This document shows, in pieces, positions 1 through 5,498 of a DNA stretch of 5,498 nucleotides. How positions within the stretch are numbered: the first letter of the stretch is position 1; every line of letters starts with the position of its first letter. The DNA is taken from contig URQP01000131.1 of assembly GCA_900550025.1 (NCBI GenBank), positions 1 to 5,498 on the forward strand, read 5' to 3'. The translations under genes were made by a program, and so were the position numbers. Below the pieces are notes generated by a model that did not search any database, was not told the DNA's origin, and saw only the letters and a list, made by a program, of their open reading frames with translations. Origin of the DNA: an uncultured Porphyromonadaceae bacterium. GTDB lineage: Bacteria > Bacteroidota > Bacteroidia > Bacteroidales > Muribaculaceae.

Positions 1-44
1 GCCGCCGATGTCTGACGGCGGCGGTAATTGAAGTTCTCCGTCAT
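1..44 (-). CDS. ispG: 4-hydroxy-3-methylbut-2-enyl diphosphate synthase (IspG/GcpE), N-terminal 14 codons only
   Basis: An ATG at 44-42 on the minus strand opens a frame that runs off the left edge of the window and reads MTENFNYRRRQTSA. This resembles the start of Bacteroidetes IspG proteins, which begin with an FNYxRRxTS-type segment. IspG is the iron-sulfur enzyme that makes HMBPP in the non-mevalonate isoprenoid pathway. The position fits, because ispG commonly follows purE in Bacteroidales; here the start lies 48 bases after the purE stop. No Shine-Dalgarno sequence precedes the ATG, as is usual in Bacteroidota. Only 14 codons are visible, so the call rests on a short N-terminal match plus synteny. 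The catalytic cysteines and the TIM barrel lie outside the window. Confidence 0.65.
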   Translation of the reverse strand, partial: MTENFNYRRRQTSA

Positions 45-46
45 CT

Positions 47-91
47 TTATAACCCCTGACCTTATAACCTTATAACCTATAACCTGTAACC
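47..91. repeat. Degenerate short tandem repeat, unit TTATAACC
   Basis: The purE-ispG spacer contains three exact TTATAACC copies (47-54, 62-69, 70-77) followed by two 7-base variants, TATAACC (78-84) and TGTAACC (85-91). The last four units are directly adjacent. The array fills nearly the whole spacer and lies just upstream of the ispG start on the transcribed strand. It could be a slippage-prone spacer or affect the mRNA leader, but the sequence gives no evidence of function. Confidence 0.75.
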
Positions 92-92
92 C

Positions 93-596
93 TTAAACTT
101 TATACTTGTAGCTTATCCTTGAAAGTTCCTCGTTTGCTTTCACAATCTTGCCGGCAAGCTCTTTTTTGTAGTTCTCGAATTTGGCGGCTATTTTTTCATC
201 GCTTATGGCAAGCATCTGTACGGCAAGGATGGCAGCGTTCAGTCCGGCGTTCACGCCGACAGTAGCTACCGGTATGCCCGGAGGCATTTGGACGATGGCG
301 AGTAGGGCATCCATGCCGTCGAACGATGATTTGATGGGCACTCCGATAACCGGCACTGTGGTCTGTGCAGCTATCACGCCCGGGAGATGCGCGGCCATTC
401 CGGCTGCCGCTATTATCACTTTCAGTCCTCTTTCTTTGGCGGAAAGTGCGAATTTTGTAACCTCTTCGGGAGTGCGGTGGGCCGATAATGCGTTCATTTC
501 AAACGGAATCTCGAATTCGTCAAGCAGCTTTGCCGCTTTTTCAACTACGGGCAGGTCAGACGTGCTGCCCATGATTATGCTTACAACCGGTGTCAT
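93..596 (-). CDS. purE: N5-carboxyaminoimidazole ribonucleotide mutase, class I PurE
   Basis: This cytosolic enzyme of de novo purine synthesis converts N5-CAIR to CAIR. The 167-residue product has the usual length for class I PurE and carries the family signatures in order: GSTSD at residues 10-14 (nucleotide/phosphate binding), SAHRTP at 38-43 with the catalytic-type His40, AAAGMAAHLPG at 63-73, PVIGVP at 82-87 and QMPPGIPVATVG at 103-114. The N-terminus begins directly with the first beta strand (PVVSIIMGS), so the ATG at 596 is the natural start. No Shine-Dalgarno sequence precedes it. It starts 22 bases after the upstream membrane-protein gene and is followed by ispG, which suggests co-transcription. 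The gene looks intact. Confidence 0.97.
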   Translation of the reverse strand: MTPVVSIIMGSTSDLPVVEKAAKLLDEFEIPFEMNALSAHRTPEEVTKFALSAKERGLKVIIAAAGMAAHLPGVIAAQTTVPVIGVPIKSSFDGMDALLAIVQMPPGIPVATVGVNAGLNAAILAVQMLAISDEKIAAKFENYKKELAGKIVKANEELSRISYKYKV

Positions 597-618
597 ATCA
601 TTGAATTTTTATGTGTTG

Positions 619-1272
619 TCATAAAAAATATACGCAAATGAATCCGTTGGCGGCTCCGGCCATCACTTGCCAGAATGTGTGGCGTTCCATCGCTATGCGC
701 GAAGTGCCGAGAATGCCTGCGATGAATATTGCGCCGCAGATGACAGGAAGCAGGTCGAATACGCCGTCGCCTCCCGCGTTGATTCGGCATACCAATGCCA
801 CAAATCCGCCGATACCTGCCATGTGCGCGCTGATTTTCCATTTGAAATTCACCAGCATGGAAACCACTGCCGCGCAGCCTCCGCCGAACATGAACATCCA
901 AAGCCATTCCGGAGCGTTGATGCTGAACAGGTAGATTGCGCTTGCCACATAGCATACAATAATGATTAGGTATGGGAACAACCGTTCTTTACGTCCGTTG
1001 AGGCTTGTCGTTTCTATTATTTTCAGATATTTAAGCAGTAAGAACAATATTGCCGGAAGTACGGCGGTGATGAGGAATACTGTCAATATTACGGTCAGTT
1101 TCGTGGGCAATGTGAGGACCAACAGGTTTGACAGCCATAGGGATACTATCATCCCGTATGTAGGCATGAGCAGAGGGCTTAGCAGGGCGGAGAAAAACAT
1201 TGAAACGTAGTGCACGACCCGCATTGTTTTCGCCTCGAAGCTGTTGATTATGTTATGAACGTTTGTTTCCAT
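619..1272 (-). CDS. Polytopic membrane protein with degenerate PAP2-phosphatase-like motifs
   Basis: The 217-residue product is dominated by hydrophobic stretches, about six or seven membrane segments (roughly residues 22-50, 58-82, 100-118, 123-143, 150-164, 172-190 and 203-217). It retains an echo of the PAP2 signature: NGRKERLFP at 92-100 in place of KX6RP, SAHMAG at 148-153 (His150) in place of PSGH, and SRIAMERH at 191-198 (His198) matching SRX5H. The spacing between the last two motifs, about 40 residues, is in the family range. The acidic residue normally four positions after the last His is replaced by Gln202. It may be a lipid phosphate phosphatase relative with altered or lost catalysis; substrate unknown. 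The start is 7 bases after the rpoN stop. Met17 is an alternative start, as the membrane-associated part begins near residue 20. Confidence 0.85.
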   Translation of the reverse strand: METNVHNIINSFEAKTMRVVHYVSMFFSALLSPLLMPTYGMIVSLWLSNLLVLTLPTKLTVILTVFLITAVLPAILFLLLKYLKIIETTSLNGRKERLFPYLIIIVCYVASAIYLFSINAPEWLWMFMFGGGCAAVVSMLVNFKWKISAHMAGIGGFVALVCRINAGGDGVFDLLPVICGAIFIAGILGTSRIAMERHTFWQVMAGAANGFICVYFL

Positions 1273-1279
1273 ATCTTGG

Positions 1280-2734
1280 TTATTTCAATATCTCTTTTCT
1301 TAAGCGGGCAACCGGGATGCCGAGCTTTTCGCGGTATTTGGCTATCGTGCGGCGCGCTATCTCGTAGCCTTTTGCCTGAAGCATGGAGCATAGCTGCTCG
1401 TCGGAATACGGTTTCCTTTTGTTTTCCGATTCGATTATCTTTTTCAACGCCGACTGTATTTCGCGCGACGACACGTCTTCACCCGATTCGTGCTTCAGCC
1501 CTTCGTTGAAAAAGAAGCGGAGGGGATATATCCCGCGTTGTGTTATCACATATTTTCCTGCCGTGGCGCGCGATATTACGGATATGTCGTAGCCGGTCAT
1601 GGCGGCTATGTCCTTAAGCACCATCGGCCGGAGAGTGGATTCTTCCTCCGTAAGGAAAAATTCCTTCTGGCATTCCACGATGGCGCGCATCGTGTTGAAA
1701 AGCGTTTCCTGCCGTTGACGGAGCATCCGTATGAACGCTGTGGCCGATTCGTATTTGTCCTTGACGAATGTGTTGGCTTCGGCCTCGTTCCTGTTCGCCG
1801 GCTTGTGCGTGGCGATGTTGTCGTACATCGCTTGGAAGCTTTTCTCGATTTGCAGTTCAGGTATGTTGTTGAGCAGTGTAAGGGTTATTTTCCCGTTATC
1901 CACTTCTATGCTGAAATCCGGGATGATGTGTTGTGAGTTGTCGCTTTCGCCGGCGTTGAACAGGCTTCCCGGTTTGGGGTTGAGCGAGCGTATTGTCTCA
2001 AGCGCCTCTTTGAATTCCTTTTCTGTTATTCCCATCGACTGCATTATCTTGTCGTAATGCTTTTTGGAGAATTCAGGGAAATATTTGTCGATTATTTCAT
2101 AGGCCTGCATATTACGGCGGTTTCCGCCGAGACGTTCCAATTGCAGAAGGAGGCAGTCACGCAGGTCGGTCGCTCCGATTCCGGCAGGGTCGAGGTCGCG
2201 TATCATCTGCAGTACGTTGTCGACATCTTCTTCCGTGACATCCATTCCTGTCTGGAATATTATGTCGTCGGCAATGGCTGTTACTGGGCGTGTGAGATAC
2301 CCATTGTCGTCGATGTTGCCGATTATGTAGTCGGCGATTTTCTGTTGCTCCGCGGTGAGGTCGCGTTCGTTGATTTGTTCGGTCAGGTAGTCGAGCAGCG
2401 AGCTTTCCGACACTACTACCGGGTCGTATACCTTGTCGTCCGCGCTATGGTTCGACGCTTCCAGACGGTATGACGGTATGTCGTCGTCATTCTTGTAGTC
2501 GGCGCGCTGCATGTCTTCCGCCGATTCCTCGAATTTGCCGCCGTCTTCAGTCGGCAATGATTCCGTCTCGTGGTTGTCGACGGCTTCGATTGCCGGGTTG
2601 TCCTCTATCTCATGGCGCACCTCGTCCTCCATTTCCGGGCGGTTCATTTCCAAAAGCCTTACAAATTGCACTTGCTGCGGCGACAGCCGTTGCTGCAGTT
2701 TTTGCTCCTGTGCCAAGTGTAATGCTTCCTTCAT
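1280..2734 (-). CDS. rpoN: RNA polymerase sigma-54 factor
   Basis: Sigma-54 binds core RNA polymerase at -24/-12 promoters and needs AAA+ activators to open DNA. The 484-residue length is typical. Region I is a Gln/Leu-rich segment (residues 8-50, ending EDNPAIE) that contacts activators. An acidic, low-complexity region II follows (about 51-105). The core-binding part contains GNIDDNGYL (139-147), LDPAGIGATDLRDCLLLQL (181-199) and LNPKPG (251-256). The DNA-binding part has FIRMLRQRQETL (334-345), a helix-turn-helix region around 374-404, and a near-perfect RpoN box ARRTIAKYRE (460-469; consensus ARRTVAKYRE). The ATG at 2734 places the Gln-rich region at the usual distance from the start. No Shine-Dalgarno sequence is seen. 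It is first in a tight run with the membrane protein, purE and ispG; none of these points to a specific regulon. Confidence 0.98.
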   Translation of the reverse strand: MKEALHLAQEQKLQQRLSPQQVQFVRLLEMNRPEMEDEVRHEIEDNPAIEAVDNHETESLPTEDGGKFEESAEDMQRADYKNDDDIPSYRLEASNHSADDKVYDPVVVSESSLLDYLTEQINERDLTAEQQKIADYIIGNIDDNGYLTRPVTAIADDIIFQTGMDVTEEDVDNVLQMIRDLDPAGIGATDLRDCLLLQLERLGGNRRNMQAYEIIDKYFPEFSKKHYDKIMQSMGITEKEFKEALETIRSLNPKPGSLFNAGESDNSQHIIPDFSIEVDNGKITLTLLNNIPELQIEKSFQAMYDNIATHKPANRNEAEANTFVKDKYESATAFIRMLRQRQETLFNTMRAIVECQKEFFLTEEESTLRPMVLKDIAAMTGYDISVISRATAGKYVITQRGIYPLRFFFNEGLKHESGEDVSSREIQSALKKIIESENKRKPYSDEQLCSMLQAKGYEIARRTIAKYREKLGIPVARLRKEILK

Positions 2735-2761
2735 CTGTCCGGGTGATGTGTTTTGACTATG

Positions 2762-2795
2762 CGAAGTTACGCAATTTTGACTGCAATCCGCAAGA
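2762..2795 (-). promoter_or_regulatory. Candidate Bacteroidales-type promoter for the rpoN-purE-ispG run
   Basis: On the minus strand, TAACTTCG (2769-2762) matches the Bacteroidota -7 consensus TAnnTTTG at all but one fixed position. A TCTTG at 2795-2791 lies 21 bases upstream, where a TTTG-like -33 element is expected. Transcription would start near 2755, leaving a leader of about 20 bases before the rpoN ATG. This is a motif match only; the upstream M28 gene runs in the same direction, so read-through is also possible. Confidence 0.45.
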
Positions 2796-2797
2796 AT

Positions 2798-2814
2798 AGC
2801 GTTTTTTTAACGCT
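2798..2814 (-). terminator. Weak hairpin at the end of the M28 gene
   Basis: A perfect 6-base inverted repeat (AGCGTT/AACGCT) encloses a 5-base A/T loop and overlaps the first base of the M28 TAA stop codon. On the transcribed strand it is followed by ATTCTT rather than a clear run of T, so it would be a weak terminator at best, or a transcript 3'-end hairpin. It lies immediately upstream of the candidate rpoN promoter. Confidence 0.3.
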
Positions 2815-3617
2815 TATTTGCCGAAAAGCATTGTCACGACGGTTTGCCCTACGGCTTCCAGCGTGTTGCGGTCGATGTGCCGCATTGTGTCGGAGGTGGT
2901 ATGCCATTGCGGGCAGAAGCCTGTGTCGCTGTCCATACGCTGGTCGATGATGTCGACACACGGAATGCCGGCGCGGATGAGGAATACGTGGTCGTCGGTC
3001 ATTGCTCCTCCTTGTGTGTCGATGAAATAATTGTCGTAGCCGAGGGAGGCTGCTGTCGCCCATAGTTTTTCGACTATGTTTCCGGCCGCTTGTACGGAAA
3101 AATACTCTTTCAGGAATTTGGCGTTCCGGTCGCCGACCATATCTAAAAGAATGCCGAACGAAGGGTATTGGTATCCTTTGCGGTGCGGGTTCTCTGTCCA
3201 GTATTGGGTGCCGAGCGCCCAACTGCTGTCGTCGCCAGCTTCTGAGTCCCCCCAGTCTTCTGCGTCGGTGAAAAGGATGTCGATGCCCATTTCAGGCTCG
3301 TTTCCCGACAGTATGCGCGCTATTTCCAGAAGTACGCCAATTCCGCTTGCCCCGTCGTTGGCACCCATCACCGGTTGACGTCGTTTTGCGGGGTCGGGAT
3401 CGTTGTCGGCCCATGGGCGGCAGTCCCAATGCGCGAGCAGCAATATGCGGCGTTGCTTTTCCGGGTAGTATTCTCCGACGATGTTGCGGGCTTCGATTTT
3501 TGTTCCGTCGAATGTGGTGAGAGTCATTTTCTGCTCTGTCACTTTTGCTCCGTGGCGGCGCAGTTCGGAAGACAGGTAGTCGCCGCAGCGGCGGTGCGCG
3601 CTGGTGTTAGGGACCCT
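2814..3617 (-). CDS. M28-family zinc peptidase / glutaminyl-peptide cyclotransferase-like protein, 5' end missing
   Basis: About 265 C-terminal residues of an M28 metalloenzyme remain. Metal-site motifs are all present: AHWD (3423-3434), GANDGASG (3342-3365) with the bridging Asp, TDAEDWG (3249-3269) with the Glu pair, LLDMVGD (3129-3149), and WHTTSDT (2886-2906) with the last His ligand. The sequence resembles Bacteroidetes exported proteins related to glutaminyl cyclase, which cyclise N-terminal Gln, or act as aminopeptidases; the two cannot be separated here. Homology starts at RVPNT (about 3617-3603). Upstream, the open frame continues to an ATG at 3938, but those 107 codons are an out-of-frame reading of thrC, giving Arg/Ser/Pro-rich nonsense. 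Roughly 60-70 N-terminal residues, including the expected signal peptide or lipoprotein signal, are absent. The gene is cut by the join, so this is a truncated copy rather than a fusion protein. Confidence 0.85.
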   Translation of the reverse strand, partial: RVPNTSAHRRCGDYLSSELRRHGAKVTEQKMTLTTFDGTKIEARNIVGEYYPEKQRRILLLAHWDCRPWADNDPDPAKRRQPVMGANDGASGIGVLLEIARILSGNEPEMGIDILFTDAEDWGDSEAGDDSSWALGTQYWTENPHRKGYQYPSFGILLDMVGDRNAKFLKEYFSVQAAGNIVEKLWATAASLGYDNYFIDTQGGAMTDDHVFLIRAGIPCVDIIDQRMDSDTGFCPQWHTTSDTMRHIDRNTLEAVGQTVVTMLFGK

Positions 3618-3620
3618 CCG
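3606..3620. other. Join between Bacteroidales-like and Clostridia-like DNA
   Basis: Left of this point the minus-strand frame encodes the conserved part of the M28 protein; right of it the same frame is meaningless and a different frame encodes ThrC. Composition, third-codon-position bias and ribosome binding style change at the same place. The block around 3607-3617 (minus strand AGGGTCCCTAA) makes sense in both genes: it encodes RVP and part of N in the M28 protein, and EGP plus stop in ThrC. This suggests the parents shared a short identical stretch there. No mobile-element gene or inverted repeat is nearby. Confidence 0.85.
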
Positions 3621-5052
3621 CGATCTGAGCCGGGTCGATGACGGTGCTGAACCGCTCGGCCTTCTGGCGCAGGACGGCGAGACTTGCGGGAGCGGTGCGG
3701 CCGGTAGCCTCTTCCAGCGCCTGCATGGCCTCAAAGTCGTTCTCGGGGGCAGTGTGGCCCAGCGCTTCCAGCACGCTGCGCGGGAACTTGAAGGGCGAGG
3801 CGGTGGAAAGCACCACCATCGGCACGCCGTCCCGCTTCTTCCGGGCGGCGACATGGAAAGCCACCGCCGTATGGGTGTCGCAGAGGTAGCCGTCCTTCTC
3901 GCAGCGGGCGCGGATCTCCCCTGCCACCTGCTCCTCACTGCTCCAGCCGCAGTCGAAGCTCTCCTGAATGGCCTTCAGCGTCTCGGGACGGACGGTGTAG
4001 CGGCCCGTCTCGTTCAGGCTCTTCATCAGGCCGGCCACTTCGGCATCGCTGCCGGTGACGTGGTAGAGCAGGCGCTCGAGGTTCGAGGACACGAGGATGT
4101 CCATGCTGGGCGAAGTGGTCTTATAGAACTCCCGCTTTGCGGTGTAAGTGCCGGTGGAAAGGAAGTCGGTCAGGACGTTGTTCTGGTTGGAGGCGCAGAC
4201 CAGCTTGCCGACGGGCAGGCCCATCTGCTTGGCGTAATAACCGGCCAGAATATCGCCGAAGTTGCCGGTGGGGACGCAGAAATCGACCTTGTCGCCGAAG
4301 GCGATCTTTCCCGCCTTGAGCAGCTGGGCATAAGCGGCGAAGTAATAGACGATCTGCGGCACAAGGCGGCCCCAGTTGATGGAATTGGCGCTGGAAAGGC
4401 GGATGTTCCGCTCGGCCAGTCTGGCCGCGATGGCTTTATCCCCGAAGACCTTCTTCACGCCGGTCTGGGCGTCGTCGAAGTTGCCGCGCACGGCATAAAC
4501 GGCGACATTTGCACCCTCCTGCGTGGCCATCTGCAGACGCTGGATCTCGCTGGTGCCGCCCGTGGGGTAGAACACGGCGATCTCGACGCCCGGGATGTCG
4601 TGGTAGCCGTCCAGCGCGGCCTTGCCGGTGTCGCCGCTGGTCGCCACGAGGATGAGGGTCTTTTCGGTGCGGGAGAGGTTTTTCTTTGCCTCCACGAGGA
4701 GCTTCGGCATCAGCTGAAGGGCATAATCCTTGAAGGCACAGGTCGGGCCGTGCCACAGCTCAAGGGCATAGGTATCACCCTCCACCGGAGCCAGATGACC
4801 GGCCTTGCCGCCGAAGGCCTCACCATAAGTCGTGCGAGCGGCCTCAGCGAGGAAGTCTTTCGAGTAGTCGGTCAGATATTCGCTGACGACGGCAGCGGCC
4901 AGCTCCGGATAATCCAGCTGGCACAATGCCTCCACGTCCACCTGCGGAAAGCGTTCCGGGACGAACAGGCCGCCCTCATCCGACAGGCCCTGTGCGATCG
5001 CCTGAGAGGCGGTCACAATGCGGGAATGGTCTCTCGTGCTGAAAAATTTCAT
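3607..5052 (-). CDS. thrC: Threonine synthase, PLP-dependent (possibly with an altered last few residues)
   Basis: ThrC converts O-phospho-L-homoserine to threonine in the cytosol. The 481-residue product has the ThrC N-terminal signature (MKFFSTRD; LSDEGGLFVPERFP at 23-36), the PLP lysine Lys108 in PTCAFKDYALQL, the substrate/phosphate loop ATSGDTGKAAL (137-147), SANSINWGRLVPQIVYYF (221-238) and the PLP-phosphate region PTGNFGDILAGYYAKQMG (261-278). Length suits the long bacterial ThrC type. The start is fixed by a strong ribosome binding site 8 bases upstream. The gene ends at the join with foreign DNA: the final GP and the TAA may belong to the other parent, so the natural C-terminus could differ by a few or more residues. 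The upstream neighbour is yraN, 98 bases away; no hom or thrB gene is in view. Confidence 0.95.
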   Translation of the reverse strand: MKFFSTRDHSRIVTASQAIAQGLSDEGGLFVPERFPQVDVEALCQLDYPELAAAVVSEYLTDYSKDFLAEAARTTYGEAFGGKAGHLAPVEGDTYALELWHGPTCAFKDYALQLMPKLLVEAKKNLSRTEKTLILVATSGDTGKAALDGYHDIPGVEIAVFYPTGGTSEIQRLQMATQEGANVAVYAVRGNFDDAQTGVKKVFGDKAIAARLAERNIRLSSANSINWGRLVPQIVYYFAAYAQLLKAGKIAFGDKVDFCVPTGNFGDILAGYYAKQMGLPVGKLVCASNQNNVLTDFLSTGTYTAKREFYKTTSPSMDILVSSNLERLLYHVTGSDAEVAGLMKSLNETGRYTVRPETLKAIQESFDCGWSSEEQVAGEIRARCEKDGYLCDTHTAVAFHVAARKKRDGVPMVVLSTASPFKFPRSVLEALGHTAPENDFEAMQALEEATGRTAPASLAVLRQKAERFSTVIDPAQIAEGP

Positions 5053-5060
5053 CGTTATCG

Positions 5061-5066
5061 CTCCTT
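5061..5066 (-). promoter_or_regulatory. Shine-Dalgarno site of thrC
   Basis: The minus strand reads AAGGAG, separated by 8 bases from the thrC ATG. This is a textbook site, and it confirms the chosen start. The genes left of the join whose starts are visible (rpoN, the membrane protein, purE, ispG) have nothing similar, which supports two different source organisms. Confidence 0.85.
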
Positions 5067-5150
5067 TTTGCCAAAAGGCCCATCACCTGGCCTCGTCGTA
5101 CGGCAGCGGCCCAGAGCCATTTTTCTGCCTTTTCCCACCGGCACTTCCTG

Positions 5151-5498
5151 CTATTTCGCGCAAAAAGCACCCTTTATAATATGTACCATCCAGCGCCCGC
5201 TGTCAAGAGGGACGACTTCGGCCACGTCGAAGCGCACCGGCTCGTCGCTCTGATGGGTGCTTTGGAGATACCATGCGGCGGATGCGATGATACGGCGCTG
5301 CTTGGCGGCGTTGACCGCCGCAGCGGGGGTATCCAGAGAGTCTTTGGCGCGGGTCTTTACCTCGCAGAACACCAGTGTTCCGTCCGGTTCCCGCAGGATG
5401 AGGTCTATCTCCCCCATCCGGGTGTGATAATTGTGGGTGATGAGGGCCGCACCCTGCTTCTCGTAGAAACGCGCGGCGGCTGCCTCTCCCCTGCGGCC
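5151..5498 (-). CDS. yraN: YraN/UPF0102 family putative endonuclease-like protein, 5' end outside the window
   Basis: The frame is open from the right edge to the TAG at 5151, giving 115 residues of a family usually about 115-130 long, so little is missing. It begins GRRGEAAAARFYEKQG, the conserved family opening. It continues with THNYHTRMGEIDLILRE and VFCEVKTRA, which carry the Glu...Asp...GluXLys pattern of the PD-(D/E)XK-type nuclease fold. An ATG at 5417 is internal, because the conserved GRRGE segment lies upstream of it in the same frame. Family members are assumed to act on DNA or at Holliday junctions, but the role is poorly defined. It precedes thrC in the same direction with a 98-base gap that shows no clear terminator or promoter. 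Confidence 0.92.
   Translation of the reverse strand, partial: GRRGEAAAARFYEKQGAALITHNYHTRMGEIDLILREPDGTLVFCEVKTRAKDSLDTPAAAVNAAKQRRIIASAAWYLQSTHQSDEPVRFDVAEVVPLDSGRWMVHIIKGAFCAK

Noticed and set aside
1..22. Perfect 7-base inverted repeat GCCGCCG/CGGCGGC as a terminator after purE
   Set aside because: It falls inside the start of the probable ispG coding region (the YRRRQTSA codons), and no T-run is visible within the window.
593..955. 120-codon minus-strand frame overlapping the membrane-protein gene
   Set aside because: It is an Arg/His-rich out-of-frame shadow of the membrane protein, overlaps the purE start, and has no family features.
3618..3938. N-terminal extension of the M28 frame (possible fusion protein)
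   Set aside because: These 107 codons are an out-of-frame reading of thrC on the same strand, Arg/Pro/Ser-rich, with no signal peptide or M28 homology.
4436..4756. 106-codon minus-strand frame inside thrC
   Set aside because: It is a frame-shifted reading of the thrC central region, composed mainly of Arg, Gly and Pro.
5053..5150. Possible T-box or leader peptide attenuator controlling thrC
   Set aside because: The gap is only 98 bases; I see no T-box sequence, no Thr-codon-rich leader frame and no convincing terminator hairpin.
3604..5253. Long plus-strand open frame of 549 codons
   Set aside because: It lies antisense to thrC, whose motifs are unmistakable. Its Gly/Leu/Ala/His/Arg-rich translation has no recognisable domain and reflects the GC-biased third positions of thrC.
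1..5498. A defence, mobile or other novel multi-gene system
   Set aside because: Every recognisable gene is a common housekeeping or widespread family. There are no CRISPR repeats, toxin-antitoxin pairs, reverse transcriptases, recombinases or tRNA genes in view.

Overview
The window appears to join DNA from two unrelated gut-type bacteria. Positions 1 to about 3606-3617 look like a Bacteroidales genome, possibly Muribaculaceae or Bacteroidaceae. The evidence is the protein families, the absence of Shine-Dalgarno sequences before the starts, a TAnnTTTG-like -7 element, and the gene order rpoN - membrane protein - purE - ispG. From there to 5498 the DNA is visibly more GC-rich, favours G/C at third codon positions, and has a canonical AAGGAG ribosome binding site. 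It fits a high-GC Clostridia relative such as the Faecalibacterium/Gemmiger group of Oscillospiraceae. That family assignment is inferred from protein resemblance and composition, without a database search.

Every gene lies on the minus strand, so transcription runs right to left. The right segment holds the C-terminal 115 codons of a YraN/UPF0102 endonuclease-like protein (start outside the window), a 98-base gap, and a nearly complete threonine synthase (thrC). The left segment begins with a metallopeptidase/glutaminyl-cyclase-like M28 gene that has lost its 5' end at the join. A short intergenic region follows with a candidate promoter. After it come rpoN (sigma-54), a degenerate PAP2-like integral membrane protein, purE (N5-CAIR mutase), and the first 14 codons of what is most likely ispG. 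The last four are tightly spaced (7, 22 and 48 bases apart) and probably form one transcription unit. A small degenerate tandem repeat sits between purE and ispG.

The most notable signal is the join itself. The M28 gene is cut just upstream of its conserved RVPNT segment, and the break coincides with the very end of thrC. The two parents appear to share a short stretch of sequence there. No transposase, integrase, att-like repeat or other mobility signal is present, so a metagenomic assembly or library chimera explains this better than horizontal transfer. I found no evidence for a previously undescribed biological system. The remaining genes are housekeeping, and most of the other long open frames are shadows of them.
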